A stretch of 53,542 bases of DNA, from contig CAIRSA010000290.1 of assembly GCA_903881085.1 (NCBI GenBank), forward strand, positions 1-53,542, given 5' to 3'. The notes beneath the pieces are model-generated. The model was given only the letters and a program-made list of their open reading frames with translations, ran no database searches and was not told where the DNA came from. This document shows, piece after piece, positions 41,787 to 49,885 of the stretch; the first letter of the stretch is position 1; each line of letters opens with the position of its first letter. The stretch is from an uncultured Acidobacteriia bacterium (GTDB lineage Bacteria > Acidobacteriota > Terriglobia > Bryobacterales > Bryobacteraceae). Made by a program: the position numbers and the translations under genes.

Positions 41787-43649
41787 ATGCGCCTGGCGGC
41801 GGGATTGCTGCTGTTTATTGCCCTGGCGCATGCGCAGAATGAGATCATTCCCATAACCAACTGGCGCGAGCACCTGGGCGACGACCTGGCCTGGGCGCGG
41901 CCGGAGTTCGATGACTCCAGTTGGGTGCCGGCGCACAAGCAGTATCCTCAAGTCCTTTGGCCGGACACTTCGGGATGGCATTGGTATCGGGCATCGGTGA
42001 TGCTTCCCGCGGAGTTCGAGGGCACGGTGCTTGCGATCGGGATTGGGCCTCTCGACCGCGCTTATGAAGTTTATGTTGAGGGCCGGCTGGTGGGCCGTTT
42101 CGGCAAAATGGTGCCTTCGCCTGACGGGCCAGTCGAGCGCGGCATGGTGTTCGGCCTGTCTCCACTGCGGCACACGCAGCCAGTGCATATTGCTATCCGG
42201 CGATGGCTTGTTACCAACAGCGACGGCTGGACGGAGTTCAAGGCACTGGGAGTCTTTGCGATTGAGCCGCATCCGCCGGCGATCGGCCGAAGAACCGCGA
42301 TTGAGCTCAGAGAGTCGCTCTACACGGCAAACGGGCGGCTGGCGCACCTGCCTTGGAATTTGGCCGGACTGCTGATGTTCGGCATGGCCAGCATCAGCTT
42401 CCTGCTTTACGCCACACAAGGGCATCGTCTTGAGTATCTGTTTCTCGGCCTCTTCTGCCTTTGTACCGAGGGCTGCGGCGGCTTCCTAGGGTTCCCACTG
42501 GTGCTGGGTGATTCCATGCTCGGAGCCTCTTTGTATCCCAAAATCATTCTGGTCATATCCATGTCAGGCTGGGCGTGGGCAATGCTGTTTGCCGCGCAGG
42601 TCTGCCCGGCCCACCGGCGGCTGATCTATGTAATCGCAGCGGCGCAGAGCGTTGTTGGCTTCATGAATGTCTGGACCTTTTCTGTTCACTTGCCGTCGGG
42701 TTTCTTTTGGCTGATGCTGCTCGACGTGCCGGCCGTCTTGGGTGCGCTCGTCGCCACGTGGGGACTGGCCCGCGATCAGAAGACAGGATCCATTTGGATC
42801 GCCGTCGCGCTGCTCACGCAGTATCTTGGCGGCCTTTGCTTCACCTTGTTGAATCTTGACGCCAGCTTCTACATGGGGATGCTCCGTGTCGATATCCGCA
42901 GTGTGGCGACGCTGGTTTGTGTCTCCACGATTCTGACCGTGCTGTTCCTGCGTTTCCGCAAGGACCAGGCGAAGCAGGCCGTGATGGAGCAGGACTTCGC
43001 CGCCGCGCGCCATGTGCAGCAGGTACTGCTCGGCGGCGGTTCGGGCGATGGGGCGCCGGGCTTTACCGTGGATGTGGCGTATTTTCCGGCGCGCGAAGTG
43101 GGCGGTGATTTCTATCAATATATTGCGGGTCAAGACGGCTCGCTGCTGGTGGTGGTGGGTGACGTCAGCGGCAAAGGACTGGATGCGGCGATGCTGGTGG
43201 CTTCCGTGCTGGGCGCGCTGGGGAACGAGCCTTCACGCGAGCCGTCGGTTGTGCTGCGGAATCTGAATCGGGCTGCGATGGGTAAGACGCGCGGCGGTTT
43301 TGTGACGTGCTGTTGCGCGCTGATCCACGCCGATGGCCGCGTTGACCTCGCCAATGCCGGGCACATTCCGCCTTACTCCGGGGAAGCGGCATTGGAAGTG
43401 GAAAGCGGCCTGCCGCTGGGGATTGTCAGCGATGCCTGCTATGAGACTGCGTCGAGCCAGTTGGGAACGCAGGCGCTGACCTTCCTTTCTGACGGAGTGG
43501 TGGAAGCGGAGAATGCACAACGGGAACTGTTCGGCTTCGAACGGACTCGCGCGATGAGTTCGCAGCCGGCGCAAGTGATTGCGGAGGCGGCCAAGGCCTG
43601 GGGCCAGAATGACGACATCACCGTGGTAACGGTGCGGAGGGCGCAGTGA
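41787..43649 (+). CDS. Receptor-type SpoIIE/PP2C phosphatase 1
   Basis: 620 residues. I start at ATG 41787: MRLAAGLLLFIALAHAQN is a good signal peptide with TTGGAG upstream; ATG 41766 lacks a ribosome-binding site. After the signal comes a beta-sandwich domain (about 20-170; HLGDDLAWARPEFDDSSW) like GH2 sugar-binding domains, about seven hydrophobic helices (about 195-400), a short linker helix (AVMEQDFAAARHVQQVLL) and the SpoIIE/PP2C domain (about 415-620): REVGGDFYQY, VVVGDVSGKGLDAAML, FVTCCCALI, NAGHIPPY, LSDGVVEAEN, WGQNDDITVVTV, with the metal-binding Asp residues kept. It should dephosphorylate a cytoplasmic Ser/Thr target upon an external signal. Stop overlaps the next start. Confidence 0.9.
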   Translation: MRLAAGLLLFIALAHAQNEIIPITNWREHLGDDLAWARPEFDDSSWVPAHKQYPQVLWPDTSGWHWYRASVMLPAEFEGTVLAIGIGPLDRAYEVYVEGRLVGRFGKMVPSPDGPVERGMVFGLSPLRHTQPVHIAIRRWLVTNSDGWTEFKALGVFAIEPHPPAIGRRTAIELRESLYTANGRLAHLPWNLAGLLMFGMASISFLLYATQGHRLEYLFLGLFCLCTEGCGGFLGFPLVLGDSMLGASLYPKIILVISMSGWAWAMLFAAQVCPAHRRLIYVIAAAQSVVGFMNVWTFSVHLPSGFFWLMLLDVPAVLGALVATWGLARDQKTGSIWIAVALLTQYLGGLCFTLLNLDASFYMGMLRVDIRSVATLVCVSTILTVLFLRFRKDQAKQAVMEQDFAAARHVQQVLLGGGSGDGAPGFTVDVAYFPAREVGGDFYQYIAGQDGSLLVVVGDVSGKGLDAAMLVASVLGALGNEPSREPSVVLRNLNRAAMGKTRGGFVTCCCALIHADGRVDLANAGHIPPYSGEAALEVESGLPLGIVSDACYETASSQLGTQALTFLSDGVVEAENAQRELFGFERTRAMSSQPAQVIAEAAKAWGQNDDITVVTVRRAQ

Positions 43650-45520
43650 AGACATTCCTTCTTCTCCTGCTGGCAATGCCTGTCTTCGGCCAGGACGAAT
43701 CGATCACGCTGAGCGATTGGCACATCAAGACCGGCGACGACGCGCGCTGGGCGAGCCCGGATTTTAACGACTCCGGCTGGGAACGGGGCGAGTTCCCCAC
43801 CTTTCGTCGCAATCGCGATAACCGGTTTGAGGTTCAGCCGCATGACCTGATGTGGCTCCGTGCTTCCATTTCCCCGCCGCAATGGGCGGCCGGGCGTGAG
43901 CTTGCAGTCGGAATCGGGCCAGTGGGTGCGGTCTACTCCGTCTTCGTGAACGGGATCGAAATCGGGCGTCATGGAACCATTCTTGAAGGCGGCGCTGGCG
44001 CGATTGGCGTTCCGGTGCGTCACAATTCGTATGTAATTCCAAACAACGCGCGGCGTGGGGAAAAACTCATTATCGCGATTAGGATGTTGCCGATTCGGGG
44101 GAACGCCTCACCGCAAACCTGGGCCAGCGTAATTGGTTTGCACCCGCCAATAGTGGGCCTGGCGGCTTTTATCACGGAGGGAGAGCGCCTGCACCGCGCC
44201 GAAGGCGTTCTTTTTATCTTTCCTTCCAACGTCCTGTGGATGCTGATTGGTGGATGCGGGCTGTTCTGTCTGGCCCTATTCCGCCGGCGGCCTGCTGAGA
44301 CCGAATTGTTGTGGCTGGGCCTGGCGATTTCCTTCAATGCTGGCGCCCGGCTGGCGAACATTCCGATGGCTCTTTTGCTGGTTGCGACAAACTCCATGTG
44401 GGCCTTTGCCCTGATGTGGTTGCCTTATTTCTCTGTCCACTTCTTCTATTGCCTGCTGCTGGCGGAACTGATTCCTGCGGCGAAACGTGTGATCCGCATT
44501 GCGGCGCTACCAATCGCTTTTGCCAGTTTTCTAATCGGGGTTCACGGCTATTTCCCGCTGCCGGGCTCGCCGGCCCTGCTCGCTTCTGTTGTCGATGGAG
44601 GTTTACTGATTCAGGCCGGGCTTGGAATCATTGCCGGATTGTACAACCTGCGTAACAGGCGATTGGACCTGGCGGCCCTTGGTTTGGGCGTTGGCCTGCG
44701 CGCCTTTACTACGTTCTCCTCAAACCTCGGTAACTCTACGGTGACGTTAATGGAGGGGTTTGTCATTCAGAACACCGCCATTGCCAACGCGCTGGTAGTA
44801 GCCAGCATGGTCTACATTGTGTATCGCCGCTATCAGCGCCGCAGCAAACAACAGCGGGAAGCCGAGCGCGACATGGAAGCCGCCGCACGGGTCCAGGCTG
44901 CTTTGTTGGGGGCGGATAACGTGGGCGATACCGATTTCGCTGTGGAAACCGCCTATCTTCCGGCCCGCCAGGTTGGTGGCGATTTCTACTACTTTTCGCC
45001 ATCGCCAGCGGATGGTTCGCTGTTGGTTGTTGTGGGCGATGTGAGCGGCAAAGGGTTTCAGGCGGCAATGTTGGTGGCTTCCACCATCGGTTCGCTGCGC
45101 AACGAAGATTCGCGGGCGCCGGGGGAAGTTCTGGCGAGGTTGAATCGAGCGCTTGAGGGCCGCACCAGCGGTGGTTTCATCACCTGTTGCTGCGCAAGGT
45201 TTGACCGCGATGGGGCGGTGACCATCGCCAACGCCGGCCATCTGGCTCCCTACTGCGACGAGTGCGAAATCGAAGTGGAATCGGGTCTGCCGCTCGGTGT
45301 CGTTGCAGACGTCCAGTATGTGGAAACGATCGCACGCGGGAGCCGTTTTACTCTACTCTCCGATGGCGTGATCGAAGCGGCCAATGACGCCGGTGAACTC
45401 TTCGGGTTTGAACGCTCGCGCGCCATGAGTGCGAAGTCCGCCGCGGCGATTGCGGAGGCGGCGCGGGCGTGGGGGCAAAATGACGATATTACGGTGGTGA
45501 CGGTGCGGAGGCTTGGATGA
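43646..45520 (+). CDS. Receptor-type SpoIIE/PP2C phosphatase 2
   Basis: 624 residues, GTG start overlapping the stop of phosphatase 1. Same architecture: signal peptide (MKTFLLLLLAMPVFGQ), sandwich domain (TGDDARWASPDFNDSGW), TM block (about 190-390), phosphatase domain (LVVVGDVSGKGFQAAMLVAS, FITCCCARF, NAGHLAPY, LSDGVIEAAN, WGQNDDITVVTV). The extracellular domain is clearly different from its neighbours, the phosphatase domain much less so, which suggests distinct ligands and a shared output. It ends 5 bp before the antisense toxin gene. Confidence 0.9.
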   Translation: MKTFLLLLLAMPVFGQDESITLSDWHIKTGDDARWASPDFNDSGWERGEFPTFRRNRDNRFEVQPHDLMWLRASISPPQWAAGRELAVGIGPVGAVYSVFVNGIEIGRHGTILEGGAGAIGVPVRHNSYVIPNNARRGEKLIIAIRMLPIRGNASPQTWASVIGLHPPIVGLAAFITEGERLHRAEGVLFIFPSNVLWMLIGGCGLFCLALFRRRPAETELLWLGLAISFNAGARLANIPMALLLVATNSMWAFALMWLPYFSVHFFYCLLLAELIPAAKRVIRIAALPIAFASFLIGVHGYFPLPGSPALLASVVDGGLLIQAGLGIIAGLYNLRNRRLDLAALGLGVGLRAFTTFSSNLGNSTVTLMEGFVIQNTAIANALVVASMVYIVYRRYQRRSKQQREAERDMEAAARVQAALLGADNVGDTDFAVETAYLPARQVGGDFYYFSPSPADGSLLVVVGDVSGKGFQAAMLVASTIGSLRNEDSRAPGEVLARLNRALEGRTSGGFITCCCARFDRDGAVTIANAGHLAPYCDECEIEVESGLPLGVVADVQYVETIARGSRFTLLSDGVIEAANDAGELFGFERSRAMSAKSAAAIAEAARAWGQNDDITVVTVRRLG

Positions 45521-45525
45521 TTCGT

Positions 45526-45867
45526 TCAGAGGCCCAGCACTCTTGTCAATTGCCGGTTGAGAAGCGCGACGGCTGCTGGTGGGAGCCGTCCGATCGGATT
45601 GCCTTTCAGTCTGGCCCGGTCAATGAAACGGGCGTGGTCGATCAGCGCAGTCGAATCGGAGTCCAAGCCGGTCTCCTGAGCCGTGAAGTGCAGATGAAGC
45701 GGATTTTTGGCGGGCGATCTGGTAAGCGGAACAACCGCAACCAACGGACTCTTGGTCTGATTGTACGAATCCGCGGAAATGATCACGACGGGGCGAGTCA
45801 AGCCTTGTTCATGTCCTTGAACCGGATCGAGCCCACGCCAATAGATCTGACCCTTCTCGATCACCAC
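45526..45867 (-). CDS. MazF/PemK-family toxin, antisense within the array
   Basis: 113 residues, GTG start. EKGQIYWRGLDPVQGHEQGL, RPVVIISADSYNQ, LVAVVPLTRSPAKNPLHLHF, ALIDHARFIDRARLKG are MazF/PemK strands, but the protein is distinct from the toxin at 41314. It is transcribed opposite to the phosphatase genes and its 3' end almost touches gene 2. Confidence 0.88.
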   Translation of the reverse strand: MVIEKGQIYWRGLDPVQGHEQGLTRPVVIISADSYNQTKSPLVAVVPLTRSPAKNPLHLHFTAQETGLDSDSTALIDHARFIDRARLKGNPIGRLPPAAVALLNRQLTRVLGL

Positions 45868-46109
45868 TTCTCGTCCTTAAAGTCCTGCTCGGAGGTGCGC
45901 TCCCAAAGTGCGATTTCACTGCGCCCGGACGGTTCCGAAGCAGCCTGCTCGAACGCCCGATGCACATCCGCCCAGAAGGTTCTTTCTTCCAGCTCCCGCA
46001 ATGCGATTTCAATCACTTGCGCCTTGGGCTGGCCAAGCTTAGCAGCAAGGTCAGACAAGAGATGCATGGCGGAGCTGTTTATGCGCACGCTGGTTGCTAC
46101 GTTTGGCAT
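45861..46109 (-). CDS. Ribbon-helix-helix antitoxin partner
   Basis: 82 residues from ATG 46109. ATSVRINSSAMHLLSDLAAK and QPKAQVIEIALRELEERTFW form a ribbon-helix-helix DNA-binding domain; the charged tail (RSEIALWERTSEQDFKDEKW) would bind the toxin. Its stop overlaps the toxin start by 7 bp. A TTG codon two codons upstream is in frame but the ATG coincides with the predicted transcription start, so I prefer the ATG. Confidence 0.8.
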   Translation of the reverse strand: MPNVATSVRINSSAMHLLSDLAAKLGQPKAQVIEIALRELEERTFWADVHRAFEQAASEPSGRSEIALWERTSEQDFKDEKW

Positions 46110-46124
46110 AGTCAAATTATACCA
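46110..46124 (-). promoter_or_regulatory. Extended -10 promoter giving a leaderless antitoxin mRNA
   Basis: On the minus strand TGGTATAAT (46124-46116) is a perfect extended -10 (TGn-TATAAT). Six bases (TTGACT) separate it from ATG 46109, so transcription should start at or next to the A of the start codon. No ribosome-binding site is present. Confidence 0.6.
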
Positions 46125-46151
46125 TCTGGCTGAAACGGCCCGGAGAAACGT

Positions 46152-48017
46152 ATGAGAGCAATTCTACTACTGACTTTTACTGCGGCTATCGCGGGGGCGC
46201 AGACCATCGAGGTGAAAAGCCTGTTCCAAACGGCGCCGCTTGCCGGCGTGTGGAAGCACCAGCTGGGTGATGACCCGCGTTGGGCCGACCCGGCCTTTGA
46301 CGACTCGGCGTGGGCAAACGTGCAAATGCCGGAAGGGGCAGTGCAGCCGGGCAACGGATTTTCATGGTACCGGGTGCGGGTGCATCTGCCGGAGCATCCG
46401 CCGGGGGAACCGCTGGCGCTAATGATTGGCGCATTCGGTAATGGGCAGGCGTATGAACTCTTTTGGAACGGGCAACGCGCCGGAGTGGTGGGCGCGCCGG
46501 ATGGTAGTCTGTGGGGGCTGCTGCTTCCCGCGCCAAAGGCGTTTGATGTTCCAGCAGCCGCCAGGGACGCGGTCATCGCCATTCGGCTGCGCACAGCGAA
46601 CATGGCTTACGTATACCGGCTCGACCCCGCCCACCGGACCTCCTGGATCGGCCTTCGCCAACCCATCGGCCTTTCGGTCGAGGCTTGGCAGAGCGAGCGG
46701 CAACAACGTGTGCTGCTGCAGTTGGCGATCGCTGCGTCGTTGCTGATGCCGGCAGTTTTCTTGCTGGTGCTTCCGCTATGGCGTCGCGGTGCGCCGGAGT
46801 ATTTCTGGTTTGGCCTGTGGCTGCTGTCCACAATCGTAATCCGGTTCCTAAATGTGTACCCTGAGGTCATCCACCTAAGAACGAGTCTGGGCACCTGTTG
46901 GATTCAAGTTCTCTGTAACGCCGTCGCTTTCCCGGCTTGGCTTGGCCTTATGAGCACGTTGTTTCGCAGCCGTCTCACATGGCCAGCGTTGCTCGCCACC
47001 GCCGGGGGGGGCCTGACGCTTTTCGGAAGCATTGTCTTCATTATTATGGGCGTACGTCTGTCCTTAACTACTGCCTTCGTCATGCTATTGGTGGTATCCA
47101 GTTGCCCATTCATTAGTTACTACGAATTGGGCTGGAGAACATCTGGCCTTCGGGAACGGGTGGGGGCTATCCACCTGGCAATCCTGGTATATCTCGCATC
47201 GCTTTTTGCGAACTTCGGCCCCATCTTGGGGAGGAGCGATGAGGCGGCAGGAACTCAGCTGAACTTCATACGCACCGTCACTTTGCTGCTGTTCACTTTC
47301 GCCATGGCCATTCTGATGAACCAGCGTTCAGTACGCCTAATGGGCGAACGGCGGCGGCTGAGCCGCGAGATGGAGTCGGCTGCGGAAATCCAATCGCTGT
47401 TATTGACGTCTTTGCCCGCCGCCGGAAGCTTATACAAGGTTGAACCGGTCTATCTGCCTGCGACAGAAGTGGGCGGAGACTTCTATCAGATTCTGGACCG
47501 CACGGACGGATCGCGCGTGGCGCTGGTGGGAGATGTTAGCGGCAAAGGCTTGAAGGCGGCGATGCTGGTGTCGGTGGCGATCGGCGCGTTGCGGCGCGAG
47601 AAGTCGTCCTCACCGGCAGCAATCCTGGCGGGACTCAACGAAGCACTCGTGGGGCAGGGTGGCTTTGTCACCTGTTGCTGCGTTCGCTACACGCCTGGCG
47701 GAGAAATGACAATGGCCAGCGCGGGACATCCGGCGCCGTATTGCGACGGCCGGGAAGTGGAGGTCGCGGCGGGCCTGCCGTTGGGCGTAGCAGTGGAGGC
47801 GGAATGGGAGGAGACGCGCCTGGTTTTACCGCCGGGCGGGCAACTTACGTTGGTTTCCGATGGCGTGGTGGAAGCCGAAAACGCCGGCCGCGAACTGTTC
47901 GGCTTCGACCGCACGCGGGAGATCAGCGGAAAGTCCGCTGCGGAAATCGCCGAGACTGCGCGGGCGTGGGGTCAGAACGACGACATCACCGTCGTGACGG
48001 TGCGGAGGATGGTATGA
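46152..48017 (+). CDS. Receptor-type SpoIIE/PP2C phosphatase 3 (type A)
   Basis: 621 residues; CGGAGAAACGT precedes the ATG. Signal peptide MRAILLLTFTAAIAGAQ, sandwich domain with IEVKSLFQTAPLAGVWKHQL and GDDPRWADPAFDDSAW, TM block (about 180-390), linker helix (SREMESAAEIQSLLLTSLPA) and phosphatase domain (EVGGDFYQI, VALVGDVSGKGLKAAML, FVTCCCVRY, ASAGHPAPY, VSDGVVEAEN, QNDDITVVTV). It is the closest relative of gene 6. Its own promoter is not evident; only 42 bp separate it from the divergent antitoxin start. Confidence 0.9.
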   Translation: MRAILLLTFTAAIAGAQTIEVKSLFQTAPLAGVWKHQLGDDPRWADPAFDDSAWANVQMPEGAVQPGNGFSWYRVRVHLPEHPPGEPLALMIGAFGNGQAYELFWNGQRAGVVGAPDGSLWGLLLPAPKAFDVPAAARDAVIAIRLRTANMAYVYRLDPAHRTSWIGLRQPIGLSVEAWQSERQQRVLLQLAIAASLLMPAVFLLVLPLWRRGAPEYFWFGLWLLSTIVIRFLNVYPEVIHLRTSLGTCWIQVLCNAVAFPAWLGLMSTLFRSRLTWPALLATAGGGLTLFGSIVFIIMGVRLSLTTAFVMLLVVSSCPFISYYELGWRTSGLRERVGAIHLAILVYLASLFANFGPILGRSDEAAGTQLNFIRTVTLLLFTFAMAILMNQRSVRLMGERRRLSREMESAAEIQSLLLTSLPAAGSLYKVEPVYLPATEVGGDFYQILDRTDGSRVALVGDVSGKGLKAAMLVSVAIGALRREKSSSPAAILAGLNEALVGQGGFVTCCCVRYTPGGEMTMASAGHPAPYCDGREVEVAAGLPLGVAVEAEWEETRLVLPPGGQLTLVSDGVVEAENAGRELFGFDRTREISGKSAAEIAETARAWGQNDDITVVTVRRMV

Positions 48018-49885
48018 AATTTGCCATCCTGTTAGCCTTCGCAATGACTGTACTGCACGCGCAGACGATCGAGGTGCGCAGCTTGTACCAGCCCGCCCCG
48101 CTGGACGGCGAGTGGAAAATCAGCTTAGGCGACGATCCCCGCTTTGCCGCCTCGGAATTCGACGACTCGGCCTGGCGCACGGTCCGCGTACCCAGCGCAG
48201 GGATCCCACTTCCTTTAGGCATCTCGTGGATTCGCTTTCATGTCCAACTGCCGGAACAACTGCCCGCCGAGCGCCTCGCCCTACTCCTTCCGCTGCTGAG
48301 CAATTCTTATGACCTCTTCGTGAACGGCACACAGGTAGGTTCCTTCGGCAACCTGCAAGTAGCCAACGGCTGGGGAGACCTTCAGCCAGCCGCCGCTGCT
48401 TTCGAAATTCCCTCAAGCTCACACCAATTGAACATCGCCATCCGCAACCGCAGAAGCAGTCCGCTGATCAGTGTTCCGGCCGCAATCCGAAGCGCCTATA
48501 TTGGTACCGCGGAGGCAATTGCGTCAACGCGGCACCAAAATGATCTCGAGGTGCGATGGCGCAGCGTCAACCATCTTGCGACGATGAGCGCAACCGCCAT
48601 GGCTGGGCTCTTCTTTTTGCTCCTGCCTATTTGGCGTCGCGATGCAAAGGATTATTTCTGGTGTGGCTGCTTTCTGCTTCTGGCCCTCTTGCTCAGGCCG
48701 TTCGCCGCAATGCTCTGGATGCTGGAGGGCCTGGCAATGCCTCTGATCTCCTCCTGCCTTTTCGGCATGCTTGCGCTGTGGCTTCATTCCTGGGAACGGC
48801 TCTTCCACCACCTGTTGGGCACTCGCCTTTCGATCTGGGTGAGGCTTTGCCAAACGGCAGGACTTTCACTGATGATTGGTCTGTGCATCCTGGCACTCTT
48901 CCTCCCCTTTAATAGGCTTGGTCCATTCCTTTCCTATCTTGTGCTTGTGGCAATGCTCTCTCAATTGTTGGTTTACCTCGACTTGGCTCGCCGGACTCAG
49001 CCTGTCAGCGAAACCCCTTGGATGCACATTGCAGTTGCCATTTATATGGTGGGGAACTTCGCTAATTCGGCTCTGATGGACCCTAGGGTGGCGCGGTTCC
49101 TCCCGTACGGCGCCGAGGGGCAGGATTTTGCTTTGATGGTGCGGGGCATAGGAACTCTGTTGTTCACCGGCGTGATGGCCGCAATCATGAACCGGCGTTC
49201 GGCGCGACTGGAGCGCGAACAGCAGCGCCTGGCCCAGGAGATGCGTGCCGGCGCTGAAATGCAGGAGTTGCTGCTGCCCGCCGGCTCGATTCTAGTGCCC
49301 GGCTTCGTTATCGAAGCTGCGTATCTGCCCATGTCCGAGGTTGGTGGCGACTTCTATTGGGCCCGCGATGAAGCCGGCGGTGGCTTGATCGTGGTTGTGG
49401 GGGATGTTAGCGGCAAAGGGATGAAGGCCGCCATGATGGTGTCAGTGACGATCGGCATCTTACGCAATGAGAAGTCGTCGTCGCCGGGCGCGATTCTGGC
49501 CGCTCTGAATGAGAGCCTCGCCGTGAACGTAGGCGGCGGCTTCGTCACCTGCTGCTGCGCGCGTTTCGAGCCCGATGGCCGGGTGACAATCGCCAATGCC
49601 GGACATCCAGCGCCCTACGCCGATGGCCAGGAAGTGGAAGTCGAGGGCGGGCTTCCGCTGGGTGTGGTGCCGGGCGTGGTATACGGCGAGAGGGTGGTCA
49701 GCGGCAAACAGTTCACTTTCGTCTCCGATGGCGTGGTGGAAGCCGAAAACGCCACCCGTGAACTGTTCGGTTTCGATCGCACGCGCGAGATCTCAACCAA
49801 GCCAGCGCAGGAGATTGCCAGCGCCGCAAAGGCGTGGGGACAAAACGACGACATCACGGTGGTGACGGTGCGGAGGAACGGATGA
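48014..49885 (+). CDS. Receptor-type SpoIIE/PP2C phosphatase 4 (type B)
   Basis: 623 residues, starting at ATG 48014 that overlaps the stop of gene 3; the longer upstream frame lies inside gene 3. Signal peptide MKFAILLAFAMTVLHAQ, sandwich domain (APLDGEWKISLGDDPRFAAS, FDDSAWRTVRVP, DLFVNGTQVGSFGNL), TM block, linker (LAQEMRAGAEMQELLLPAG) and phosphatase domain (MSEVGGDFYWA, VVGDVSGKGMKAAMM, FVTCCCARF, NAGHPAPYAD, VSDGVVEAEN, WGQNDDITVVTV). Most similar to gene 5. Confidence 0.9.
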   Translation: MKFAILLAFAMTVLHAQTIEVRSLYQPAPLDGEWKISLGDDPRFAASEFDDSAWRTVRVPSAGIPLPLGISWIRFHVQLPEQLPAERLALLLPLLSNSYDLFVNGTQVGSFGNLQVANGWGDLQPAAAAFEIPSSSHQLNIAIRNRRSSPLISVPAAIRSAYIGTAEAIASTRHQNDLEVRWRSVNHLATMSATAMAGLFFLLLPIWRRDAKDYFWCGCFLLLALLLRPFAAMLWMLEGLAMPLISSCLFGMLALWLHSWERLFHHLLGTRLSIWVRLCQTAGLSLMIGLCILALFLPFNRLGPFLSYLVLVAMLSQLLVYLDLARRTQPVSETPWMHIAVAIYMVGNFANSALMDPRVARFLPYGAEGQDFALMVRGIGTLLFTGVMAAIMNRRSARLEREQQRLAQEMRAGAEMQELLLPAGSILVPGFVIEAAYLPMSEVGGDFYWARDEAGGGLIVVVGDVSGKGMKAAMMVSVTIGILRNEKSSSPGAILAALNESLAVNVGGGFVTCCCARFEPDGRVTIANAGHPAPYADGQEVEVEGGLPLGVVPGVVYGERVVSGKQFTFVSDGVVEAENATRELFGFDRTREISTKPAQEIASAAKAWGQNDDITVVTVRRNG

